Part shown: one piece after another, positions 41,783 to 52,772 of the stretch
Layout: every line of letters starts with the position of its first letter
Position numbering within the stretch: the first letter of the stretch is position 1
Source of the DNA: Rutpela maculata
Lineage: Eukaryota; Arthropoda; Insecta; Coleoptera; Cerambycidae
NCBI GenBank assembly: GCA_936432065.2
Contig: OW386290.2
Location: 49,432,843 to 49,496,842, forward strand
Reading direction: 5' to 3'
Length of the DNA stretch: 64,000 nt
Notes under the pieces: model-generated
What the model was told of the DNA's origin: nothing
What the model saw: only the letters and a program-made list of their open reading frames with translations
Database searches by the model: none
Position numbers and translations under genes: made by a program

Positions 41783-44644
41783 AAAGTTTTTTCCGCTGCT
41801 GCAATTACAGAAATAATTGATATGACTATGAAACGGTATAAGTACATCCTATAATATGTATAAAGAATTACTACATGAATAAAAGTCAAATAAATTACAT
41901 CCAAATGAAAATTATGAAACATAACCTTAGCGTGAGCTCATTTTCTGCTGCATAGAAATTTACTGGTTATAGAACACTCGGTTATAACTTATTTAAGTAT
42001 AAAACAATCAAATTTTTGTCCTAAGCTTATTGTCTATATATGGAAATAACACTTTAGATGAGTAAAATTACTGAATATATCACACTGGATTTCTTTACAC
42101 TTCATTAGAGACAATCTAACCTCTGTATGGTAAATCATACAATAGGCACTATTGGGTTAACTCGGTTGTCTCGGTCTTCCAAACGAAAACTCAAGGGATT
42201 AAGACTAGCAACAAGTCCTGATGTCAATAAAATGCAATTAAGGTTAAGGTTAAGGAATACCATTTGTGTAACAGGTTTAACACAGTACAATGCAGTACAG
42301 TTAGATTCTGCAAAATGATATAATATGAAAGAATCACGCCTCCCCAGCTAAATTTTTACCATACAAATAAGAGCCGTGCACTAACAATCGATTTGGTAGA
42401 AACGATTAATACAACTTCCCCAGAATTTAATGCAAGCATTTAACAAAATATGTGAAATTTATAATTATGGTAACTATGGCTGACTGAAAATAAAAACATT
42501 TTACTAAAAAAATTTTGGTTCGCTTATGGTTAGCTTTAAGATTCTATAACGTGATTTTATAATTCACAGAACGGAGTTCAACTAATACATGAGTTTGTTA
42601 ACGTTCGGCCAGTCTCGCAACCTACTAATTCTCATGCAATAAAGGAAAAATGACACCGACTTGCCTCCGAGTGGCTTTTTGGCAAAAATTTTTGTCATTA
42701 CAAAGCGGTTTTCTCTTTAACTTTATTATCTGGAACGCCCGGCTTTTGACTTTCCTATAATCGCTTTGTATTGACCATCCAACGTACTCGTCCAAATGAG
42801 TCGCTGTGTGAATCCAAACTTGTCTTATGTGAGAAACCGGCCTGGTCCATTTTCACTGATTTGCCTATAGACGCTACGCGCCTTTGCCACATTTGTCGAT
42901 TTCACAATTTTTGATATGTAACATAGTTAAAATTTTACATTCAGTCTTTGGAATGATATACATAATGACTGTATTTCCATGGTCATTATCTTTGGTGAAG
43001 GAATAAAAAGTTAAAAATACTTTCGTAAAAGTATATGGTTTATTTTTCCTTGATCAAAAATTATACTTTTATTTTTGGTTCATTTTTCCATGACCAAAGC
43101 ATACTTTCCCTCTCAGGGCCTGGACCAAAACATATTTTTCTAAGTGAAAATTCGGTGTTTCTTCGAATTTCCACCTGGTTGTGCCTAATGTCTTAATGAA
43201 CTCATAACAGTCCTTTTGGGCTAGTTTATGGCCCTGAAGCCCTTCAGACGTACATGCTATGATCGAAAGTGCTCTTAAATGAATTTTTACCTAAGTCGAA
43301 TATTTATTTTGGCTTCGAATTAGGTCGATTCTGGGAGGTACTACAACAATAACACGGTTGACGAGTCGCGCGTTGGGTATAGTATTCGAGTATAGTGTTC
43401 AAGTGATGTACTTCTTTTCATTCCCGACGGAACGAACCGATGTATACGTCTACTGTGTGATGGTCTTTGTTCGTTTGTCTGTTCCCTCAAAACTTTAAAA
43501 TGAATTTACACATTTTGATGTAGTTTTCTGCAATCATTAGATCATTCTTTAAAATAGGTTCTGAAATACCGAGGATGCACCATTTTTTAAATTTTAAAGT
43601 TATTCTTTCTAAAAACATACAAGTAAATGATTTTAGAATGTTCTGCTCATTCCGACATGAATTTAATGGTAATACTAATCTGTCTGAGTAGAAAGTGCCG
43701 TCGATCTTTTAAAGATTCTAAAGTTTTTGAAAATCAAGATATATCTTCAAAATGATTTCCTTTAAATTTTTGTGTATACAGTTTCATCTTTGTTTAAATT
43801 TCTAAAATTGTCAAATGTGTTCTAATGTTTACTTTTTTTTTCAGGTATGTACTGCTATTTGATGGAACGGTATGTAGGTATGATTATTATTTTTTTTATA
43901 TATAAATAAATTGCATAACTGACATAATTATTTGCACGATGTTGGCTTGTTTACAGGCAAGTTTATGACGAGTTTATATTTAAACGTTTACTGCGGAAAG
44001 ACAATCTTTTCATTACGATACTGCTCGGTCCGTCTGACAGAAAAAAAACAATCAAGTAACAAGTACTACTGTTTTTGAGACATCATGTACGGTCAGAAAA
44101 AATAGCGCATCTCAAAGTATTTTTTTCATTGCGGTATATTACTGATTTTCAGATTTAGAAACATTGCCCCAATGTAACAGAATAGTAAGTAAAAAATAAC
44201 GTTATTCTAATAGAACCCAATCATATTAGTACGGGAGCCAGTGACACCCTTTTTTGAAAAATTTGATTAAAATTAATTTCTTAGTTTTTGTGTTATATTT
44301 ATGCGGTGTTTTCACAAAACTGACTACTGCAGGTGCACCAGCGGGGCAACGCCAACGCCTGACAGGAGTTTTTGCTCCTGCCAAGGCCATGTTCCATCGA
44401 ATGGTCGGCTACATAAGTTTTTTAATAATTTCAAGTAATAAACTACTTTCAGAAAATTCAGCTTTAAACATTTCTGTCAATTGACTTTACTTACTTATTT
44501 ATGTTTATGGCAGGAGCACGCTGGTCTACAATGAAGGTGGCAGGCAATCATTTTTCATATTGTAATGTCAGTAAAGAACACAAAAAATATCAGCTTTAAG
44601 CACATATAGCATTCACACTTTTTTTAACACAATGGAAATGCTGT
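41783..44644. other. Unassigned AT-rich sequence
   Basis: No gene or RNA is recognised in 2.8 kb. A GC-richer patch at 42600-42900 and another at 44330-44400 have open frames of up to 76 codons without a domain. A short (TTAAGG)3 run at 42237-42255 is not the insect telomere repeat. Confidence 0.35.
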
Positions 44645-45502
44645 TAGTGTTGCCGCGAGACTCGTCTCGTCTAGAAATTGGTTTTTCTCATCTCGTCTTG
44701 ACATTATCGGGACGAGATGTTTCAGCCGTCTCGTCTCGACATATTCTCGTCCACCCAAAATCTCGTCTCGAGGTCGAGATCTCGTCTTGTCTCGACAAAT
44801 GTGAAATTTCCCATTTTTTACTTTTTTTTCACAAGTGAAATCTCTATTTATTTAATTTATAAAGTTACACTTCAATTTATATGAATATTTGACTTTTCTT
44901 TAATTTTTAAACGTACCTCTAACTAAAAAAACTATTTGAAATATTGTGAATTTTAATTTTATCCGTATTTTAACATTTTTTTGCCTCTATACCGTATACT
45001 CTAAGAAGAATAAGATTTAATAATTTAAATTAATTAAGTTCGTATTATACTGAAAATATATACGGTGTTGCTGGTTTCTATAGTAAGTAAATATAGGTAT
45101 AAGATTAATTACAAAATTTGCGAACAACCATTTCTAAGAAATACGGAAGTCGGCAACATTACACTTGCCTAAATTATATTCATTTCCAAGACTGGTGCTA
45201 ACCAGTAAAAAATGGCAGGGCGTAGTACAATACACACGTGATTGACGAGTCTGTATTATTAATATTTATAATCTCAATTTAATTCAAGTTTATATTATTC
45301 TTTCGAAGGTCAAATGTAGAACAATTTTACAATAAAAAAAGTCAAGAAATTCTCGATCTCGTCTCGTCTCGGCGAGATCTCGACTTTAAAAATCTCGTCT
45401 CGTCTGGAATTTTCGAGACGAGTAAAAAATTTGGCCTCGTATCGACAAGTCGAGACGAGACGAGACGAGACCGAGAAATGTCTCGTCTCGGCGGCATCAC
45501 TA
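44645..45502. mobile_element. hAT-type element (858 bp) with GAGAC arrays at both ends
   Basis: The ends are TAGTGTTGCCGC and GCGGCATCACTA. The flanks are AATGCTGT (44637-44644) and AATGCTGC (45503-45510), an 8-bp duplication with one mismatch. The outer 150 bp on each side are packed with GAGAC/GTCTC pentamers, mostly as CGAGACGAGA or its inverse, many in tandem. The central 500 bp is AT-rich and non-coding. In other hAT elements such subterminal repeats are transposase binding sites; that role is inferred here. Non-autonomous. Confidence 0.82.
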
Positions 45503-46258
45503 AATGCTGCTGCAATATAACTGTTCGATTTTTGACAATCGGACTTTCACCGGGCGTACTAAAACTTGGCGGGAATAATTGCTGGGACCACTTTGTTGCA
45601 AATTTCATGTGCTATAAGAAAGTGGCGTTTATTTTTTACCTTAATTTGCTTACTTTCTGAAATATTTAAAAAATTGTAAACATCGTGTTTTACCTCGATA
45701 AAATTGTTAACAGCGGTTTAAGGTTTAATTCTTATAAAAAAATCCGATTTTTTGGCCATTATTGTGCACCAGCACTGATTTATTGACGGTTGCATGCAAC
45801 TCCCTAAAGTCGTGTACGGTTGGACTAATAGTTGTATTAGACGCAATGTGCATATTCCTTTTTTTAAATGGTTTAATGATTTTAGTGTGGTCAAAATTAG
45901 AAGAGAATCAATTTTTTAAAAAGTCGACGTTTCTTCTTTATTTTAGGCACCCTCAGGACTCCGAAGATACGATAATTAAAATTTAACAAAACTTTGGTAA
46001 ACAACATATACATTTATAGATACAAAAATAAGTTAAAAGTAATAAGTATGCACGCCCATAAAAAAATGTAAGAATACTGAATATGTATATTAAATTACAA
46101 AAATGATTAATATTACATATGAAATATTATAAACAATATAATCACATTTAATTTAGATTTTCTTTGTAAAAAAATTTTGTTGAATTAGAAACAGAAATAA
46201 TAATGAACAGACACCAGTATATTAGGTAAGCACTCTCCACATTGGCTACATTCCAATA
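45503..46258. other. Unassigned AT-rich sequence
   Basis: No gene, RNA or repeat boundary is recognised. Confidence 0.4.
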
Positions 46259-46678
46259 GCCAGGGAGGTAGCGACAAATTTTTCGCGTTAATATCTATAA
46301 AGCTAGATTTTTTTTCCAAGAAAGTTTAGATAGTATCTATGATGCAGGTGCAATTCTACTAATCTATAAGTCTTGCAAAAATGAGTAAGAAATTAAACAA
46401 CATGTTGCAAAAAGAGATATCGATTTTCTAAAATGTCACAGAATGCTACTCTTGATTCGTCCGTGCCGAGCCGATCGTAAATCAAAAGTATCATTTTGTG
46501 ACATTTCAGAAAATCGATATCTCTTTTTACAACATGTTGTTTAATTTTTTACTCATTTTTGCAAGACTTATAGATTGGTAGAATTGCATTTTCATAATAG
46601 ATACTATATAAACTTTCTTGGGAAAAAATTTAACTTTATAGAAATGATTTCACGAAAACTGTCGCTATCTCCCTGGCT
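46259..46678. mobile_element. Foldback MITE (420 bp), TA target
   Basis: The ends are GCCAGGGAGGTAGCGACA and TGTCGCTATCTCCCTGGC, flanked by TA. The arms remain complementary for about 170-190 bp. A GC-richer loop of about 50-60 nt at the centre contains 'gattcgtccgtgccgagccg'. No coding capacity. Confidence 0.82.
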
Positions 46679-47123
46679 ATAATTACCCAAGCAGCATTCA
46701 AAGTGATGGGAACTGGCATCTGAGGCATCGGAAGTTTAATATAGTAGGAATGACATAACTGTTACTAATTTTGCGACTTTAGTGTAATATTCACTTTGTG
46801 GTATGCATTTGTAGTGACAATTATGTAGATTCTACTGAATTTAGGCATTGTATAGTTATAACACTTTCAAGTAACTGCTGGAAAATCTGCAACGTCGCGG
46901 ATACTACTCTGCATTACTTTGAAGCATCCTCAACTGCAAAGTGAAAATTGGTAGTAATGCCGACTGCACAGCTTTACCAAAGGGCCACTTCAAAGTAACG
47001 ATAACTTCAAGTGTGCAATTTTAAGCCCCCGGTACGTTGTTGGGAAATTTTCTGGAACTTCAAAGTTGTCTAACTTATTAGTGACATCTCGAGTAAAAAT
47101 GAGGTTATTTCTACGAACATAGT

Positions 47124-47260
47124 TTAGCGCGTCTAGCTTGCATACTGGCGTACCTAGCGAAGCAGGTTCAATCCCTGCTCATCGCGAAACAATTTTAATT
47201 ATAAAATTATCCCCAAGAAGTGGTTCGGACTCCACTATAAGCTGTAGGGCCTCGTTTCTC
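47124..47260 (+). mobile_element. tRNA-derived SINE head with short body
   Basis: 'tctagcttgcatactgg' resembles an A box. GCAGGTTCAATCCCTGC is a good T-arm with the B box, as in a Pol III tRNA promoter. The acceptor ends pair for only about 4 bp and the anticodon arm is not convincing, so it is not a working tRNA. The following 'gtggttcggactccactata' and 'agctgtagggcc' are typical SINE body wording. Confidence 0.5.
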
Positions 47261-47944
47261 TTTACTTAACACAAAATCATTCTGGATTTTCAAGGAGTTA
47301 CTTCGGTGACTTGAGAAGCGGTTGAGAAAACATTTTAAGAAAACAAACAAAACATAGGGGCTTTGAAGTTATTTCTACTACTCCCCACTAATTGAAAATG
47401 ACTTAAAAGTTACATATACCTTGAAAATCTATTATAAAGTAATATTATCTTTTAAGACAATTTATATAATTGTTGGCATTGAATAAAATGGCGGCATCTG
47501 AAATGCTCAGTAAAAGCGAAATAAAGTTTATCGGCACTCATCCACGTTTTATAGAAAACTGAAGAAACAGTTAAACAGTAGTAGAAATAGTGTTTCTTCA
47601 GAATATTATGCAAACATGAAAGATTATTTCGCCACAGCAAAACCATCATCTTTGGCAACAAGTGCAAAAGTGTTCCCATCAACACAAGGAGAAAAGTAAT
47701 CGAAAACTATAACAGTCTGCAGTGATATTAGTGATACTGTGTACTGCACGAAAGTTACAACTTGTCTTTAAAACACAGATTCACACATAGTTCAGTTAGT
47801 GATCCACTGAGCATATTAAATGAATTTGCCGATTAAAAACTCCAAATTTAATAAATATTGTGTCGATGAGGAACGGACAATTTCGGTATAAACGGCATAA
47901 GACATTGTTTGTGTACAATAAATTGAACTGAATATATATACAAA
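47261..47944. other. Unassigned AT-rich sequence
   Basis: No gene or repeat is recognised between the SINE and the LINE fragment. Confidence 0.35.
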
Positions 47945-48476
47945 AAAAACATAGCAAAAAAACTATATTTCTTTTCTAGAATATCTCAAAAGTTATCAGT
48001 GACGACAAAAATAACAGTTTACAACACCATTATCCAACCCCATTTCGATTACTGTGCCAGAGTCTATTATATTCCTTCGATTTAAATAAAATAACTTCCC
48101 TTCAAAAACTACAGAATAGAGGAATGAGAGTGATTTTGAAATGCAGCCGATATACCTCAACCCAACATATGCTTTCTTCTCTTCAGTGGCTGTCTGTAAA
48201 AGATAGATTGCTTTCCATGGCTATGGTATTTATTTTCAAAATTTTAGATAACTTAATACCCAAGTATTTAAATATGTTTATATTTTATGCAAACCAAATA
48301 CATCAACACCACACAAGAAATAACCACAAATTTTATATACCAAGGCAAAATCTAAGTCAAACTAGGAAAATTATGTTATATGAAGGCCTCGATCAATATA
48401 ACAAGTTGCCAGAGGATGAAAGGAATCTATCTCTCTACCTGTATTCAAACGTAAAATTGTAAGCTACATAAAGTCG
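47945..48476 (+). pseudogene. LINE RT C-terminal fragment (CR1/Jockey-like)
   Basis: The first part reads 'YFFSRISQKLSVTTKITVYN' and TIIQPHFDYCARVYY. After a frame change near 48085 it continues SLQKLQNRGMRVILKCSRYT, 'LSSLQWLSVKDRLL' and YNKLPEDERNLSLYLYSNVK before the stop at 48460-48462. These are thumb and tail blocks of a CR1/Jockey-like ORF2. The 5' part is missing. The AT-rich 3' flank ends with 'ttcaaataaatacttactat', a plausible 3' end of the element. Confidence 0.75.
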
Positions 48477-50904
48477 ATTGATTAACTTCACTTATTTTAT
48501 ATAGGTATTTTTTCCTCGTTATTTTTTAATTTATTTGTATATGTATTAGTCTGAGTGTGTAAGTGCGTGTATTATTTATTTATGTATAAATTATGATTCT
48601 TTGTAATTACATTAGAAAAGTGAATTTGTATATTAGGATTTTCCTATTCAAATAAATACTTACTATTTTTTGAATGAAATTAAATGAAAACTGATCACTA
48701 AAATATAAAAACTCTATGTATTTTTTCCATTGTTATTACATACCTTACGTTAATAAATATATTTACAAGACATACATTGTACATCGTTTTCAGTAAAAAA
48801 ACAAATATTTTATTTGCACAAATTTATTAACAACTTAATTAATATCAGATAATAAAAAGTACTTGGTAAAAATATAATAATTGTTGTTTTTAATCCACAT
48901 TCGTGTCCTTGTCCACATCACGCATAGTAACACTTTAACAGTTATTACCGTGTTGCCAATTAAAAAAAAAATTACCTATCTCGTATCTGCCAATTGTACC
49001 AACATGAAAATAAGTTGATAGCAATAGTTACCAAGATCTTATACCGTCATTGGTCCCATTTGCTACATCTAGGTAAATATAACTACACAGTGAAATTGTT
49101 GTAATTCCCGTCACCACTTTTAAAGTAGCAACAACTATAACGTTGGTGGCATCTGCTACTTTATGGAAAATGTAACTTGTAGGGAAATAATTTTGGTTTT
49201 TGCAACCTCTAAGTTACTGCAATTAAAATCGCCATTTTTCTGTTGTTGAATGAAGACGCCATATATATTGACACAGATAAAAATATAATTCAATAAAAAA
49301 TTTCTTTTTATTATGGTCTTTTACAAATATGTTTTCTAAATAGATTATTACTTTATAATATATAAAATTTAAAAAAAAAATGTTTTCCATAAAAAAATTT
49401 GCAGTTTTGCTTGTACACATAATTTTTGCAAAACAATTTTTTTCCGAAAAAAACATTTTCTCGAGGGGGCGTCTTTTTTATCGAAGCATCATGATAACAT
49501 TTTACAGAAAACAAGTGGTGGTTTTAATATCCACACCCAGGGTAAATGCAAAACATCATGATTTATAATAATATATGCTTATGCATGTTGTATATAATCA
49601 CCTTAACTTGGACCTTGGACATATCATGTGCTTAAACTCAGTAAGTCATTAATTTGCTATTCGAATAACAGAGAGCCAAATATATAGTTTGCGCTCTCAT
49701 TTCGGTCAGCTGAGCTGTTCCAAAAGTTAGTCATTTCTACTACTTGGTTACATCCCGTTTACGTAATAACCTAGTCCTCGACACGGTAACGGTAGAAGTA
49801 CCGGAATAGTAACTTGCTACGTAATTATTATTCCCCATTTTGGTGAATGCTTAGTAGAAGGATGGTTCCCATTACGTAACAATCCTTAGATCCGAAAACC
49901 TTTAAAGATGCACTAATGGTAACTACTACGTAGAAACTACTAAAATTTCTGCTTGGGTATATATAAAAATTATCTGTGTAGTTAAAAGAATATCATCTAA
50001 CTTTTGTTATTAAATTAAAAAAATATACGATGCATTTAGGTTCTTTGTATCAGATCTTTTGTGGACACATTTATCAAGTTTTTTTCTATTTCAACAATTT
50101 CACCTAAAATCCTTTTTTTTCAAATTTCTTTCGGAAATTTTATATCGCTAGCGAATTATTTCACTGTCCGAAATGAAAACCGTTTTGAAGCGAAAAAATT
50201 CTTGAAATTAATATACTTGAATTAAAAATTAAATGGCTATAGGACTTTTCGTCCTATCGTATATCAAAAGGAATACCTGTGTTGAGCTTATTACACCAAA
50301 CAATACTTTCCTTGTCGATTTTCATTTAAAAAGTAGAAAATAAAAAGCAATAGGAAGAAGAGGCGGGACCACCCTCCCAAAAAACCTTTAAGAAGAGGGT
50401 ACAATTTCAGGATTACCACAAAAAATGCGGTTATTGCAGTTTATTCCTTCTGATATTTCAAGCCCTTTAGAAGTAATAGTCCAAAATGTTATTTTAATTA
50501 ATTTCTATTGGAGCATCTACCAGCCTTATTCTGTATAAGATTTATGGTCTGTATGATAAATTACACTTTATTTTTCATATATTATCGACCTTTGAAGTAT
50601 TGAGCCCATAATGCGAATATTTGGTCGGTCCCATCTATACCTTAATTGATCTCGGCGCATTCGCCATTTTATCGAATACGACATTCTAATACTATTTTTC
50701 GCTTTTTTCTCTACTGGGTTCTGCAACATTCCCACTTACAATGAAATTAATATTTTCTTCTGATGTTTTAATAAACGATGATTCACATTTTAGCTCTAAG
50801 CAACATTTACAGTTTTTAATCACAGATTTTTATCCATCTTGAATCAAGAGATAGGATAAATTTACCAACGAATAAACACTAAAAATACTAATTTTATACG
50901 ATAG
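48477..50904. other. Unassigned AT-rich sequence
   Basis: No gene or RNA is recognised. The stretch includes the possible right terminus of the tentative 3.3-kb element and a GTTAC/GTAAC-rich patch at 49735-49950. Confidence 0.35.
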
Positions 50905-51451
50905 ATTGGGGTGTTTCGTAGTTATTAGTCCCAAAAACGCCTAGAGCCTATCAAAGTTTTGACCAATACAAATAATTTTTTTTTTAATTTTCCTTAGAAA
51001 ATTTCTAAAGGATCCCTCACGAGCTTCTCTGAAAAAAGTGACTGCATTAATAGAAGTTGGTTTACATTTTGATTATTGATGTAAGAAATTGCTTTTTTTC
51101 TAAAACCTCAGTGAATTCAATATTATAAGTAATAAGAAATCAAAATAAAGTTATGAAAAATTTAAGAAAAAAAAGCATAGTAATTTTATTGTCAATGAAT
51201 TTTTTATAGCTTTATTTTGATTTTTTATTGCTTATAATATTGATTTCACTGAGGTTAAAGAAAAAAAGAAATTTCTTACATCAAAAATCAAAATGTAAAC
51301 CAACTTCTATTAATGCAGATTAACTTTTTTTAAAAAAACCTCGTGAGGGATCGTTTAGAAATGTTCTAAAGAAAATTAAAAAAAACATATTTGTGTCAAC
51401 TTTGATAGGCTCTAGGTGTGTTTGGGACTACTAACTACGAAAAGCCCCAAT
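50905..51451. mobile_element. Foldback element (547 bp), near-complete palindrome
   Basis: The left end ATTGGGGTGTTTCGTAGTTA and right end TAACTACGAAAAGCCCCAAT are inverted copies. Complementarity with mismatches continues for about 260 bp per arm almost to the centre near 51178. No coding capacity. It lies just upstream of the two-ORF LINE. Confidence 0.82.
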
Positions 51452-51685
51452 GTGCGCCGGTGTAAAGAGTAAGAGTAGTAGTCATGGAGTAAGTAAGAGT
51501 ACTAGTCATGGAGTAAAGTTGTCTGTTTTGCTGTGCTGTGTGTCAAGTTGAATTAACTCAAGAAACATACCAAATTAATTACATTTGCCTACTCTAGTTG
51601 AACCATTTAGTGCAATACTCCACCTACATATAAAAACAAGTAAGAAAATTTGATTATATACTGTTAAATACATATTTTTCTTAAA

Positions 51686-52351
51686 ATGTCTAATAGAGGC
51701 AAAACTAATGTAAATAAAAATGAGGATGAGCTACAGTCCGTTGTGAAAACATTGGTTTTGAAATTGTGTACATCAGAAGAATTTATTAATGAATTAACAA
51801 AATCGATCGTTACTACTATTAGTGCACAGTATGAGGAAAGAATATCAAGTTTAGAAAAGGAAAATTCTAATTTAAAAAAAATATATCAAGATCTACTTGC
51901 TAAAAATGAAAAATGTGAACAAACACTCAAGGACAAATCTCTTCGTATCTATGGCCTAAAGGAGTCTAAAAATGAAAACTGTAAGAAGGCAGTAATTAAT
52001 TTTTTATCTAAAAAAATTGGTATAACCCTAAAGGAGGCAAAAATTGAAGATTGTTTTTGATTAGGAAAATATGAAACTGGTAAAGATCGCCCCATCATTA
52101 TAAAACTTACCCGCCTTGATATAAAACGTAATATGTATAATAATAAAAGAAATTTAAAAGGCACTGGAGTGGTCATCAGGGAAGATCTAACAGTCGAAAG
52201 GGCGAAGCTGGTAAAAATGGCATTAGAAAAAATTGGTAATAGAAATGGTATGGTATGGAGCAATGAAGGGAATGCTTTTGCAAAAATTGAAGAGAGTATT
52301 GTTAAAATTCGTTCAAAGAATGACATTGAAAATATTATTTTTGATCAATAA
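51686..52351 (+). pseudogene. LINE ORF1 (coiled coil plus RNA-binding region), one nonsense codon
   Basis: The first 125 codons end at a TGA and the same frame runs on to 52351, giving about 221 codons in total. Residues 45-90 form a coiled coil (ISSLEKENSNLKKIYQDLLA). Then comes LRIYGLKESKNENCKK, a sharp stop after IEDCF, and LGKYETGKDRPIIIKL, which is the 'd-.RLGKy..-k-RPi-vk' block of L1-like ORF1 proteins. A CGA to TGA change is the simplest explanation of the stop. ORF1 proteins bind element RNA as multimers in ribonucleoprotein particles. The assignment is by pattern and order before ORF2. Confidence 0.75.
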
Positions 52352-52772
52352 TGTATTGTGTTATTCATAACATGTTTTTAATAATGGTAATATGTTAGTA
52401 TTGATGTATCATAAAATTTAACAAAAAAAAAACTGTTATTGATCGATGTTATTGTATCATTCATAAAAATTAATTTTGTAATTAAATAAATTAAAAATTA
52501 CATGTTTTTAATAATGGTAGTATGTTAGTTTTGTATGTATCATAAATTTAATTAAAAAAACAGCATGGGCTAAAGAAACAACAGATAGTATCCAGTTTAG
52601 GTTCTTGTTGCTATTATAGTTTTTTGTTTTTGTACTTACAGCCATTTCATTACACTTTTTCTTAATCTGTACCTTTCTTAATCTTTGAATCTATCTATAC
52701 ATTTAATTCTTAAACTTTTTCATTAGACTCACTCATTTCTTTTTTACTAGTGTTGATACTCTGTTTTAAACT
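52352..52772 (+). other. ORF1-ORF2 spacer with a 131-bp tandem duplication
   Basis: 'catgtttttaataatggtag' and 'tatgttagt(a)tt.tgtatcataaa' occur at about 52369 and 52500. The spacer is non-coding and AT-rich. Confidence 0.6.

Larger units (their letters stand above)
46685..49962. mobile_element. Possible large TIR element (about 3.3 kb), tentative
   Basis: TACCCAAGCAG at 46685 is matched by CTGCTTGGGTA at 49950-49960. The first and last 300 bp share many GTAAC/GTTAC words. Inside lie a tRNA-like SINE head and a LINE tail, which would be later insertions. The inverted pair is only 11 bp, so chance is not excluded. No transposase is recognised. Confidence 0.3.

Noticed and set aside
42237..42255. 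TTAAGG repeated three times, telomere-like
   Set aside because: The insect telomere unit is TTAGG. Three imperfect hexamers inside AT-rich DNA are not evidence of a telomere.
44254..44484. A small protein gene in a GC-richer patch
   Set aside because: The 76-codon frame shows no domain or conserved pattern, and part of it is low-complexity flank of the hAT element.
47124..47190. A functional tRNA gene
   Set aside because: The T-arm is good, but the acceptor pairs only weakly and no anticodon arm is convincing. A SINE body follows, so it is SINE-derived.
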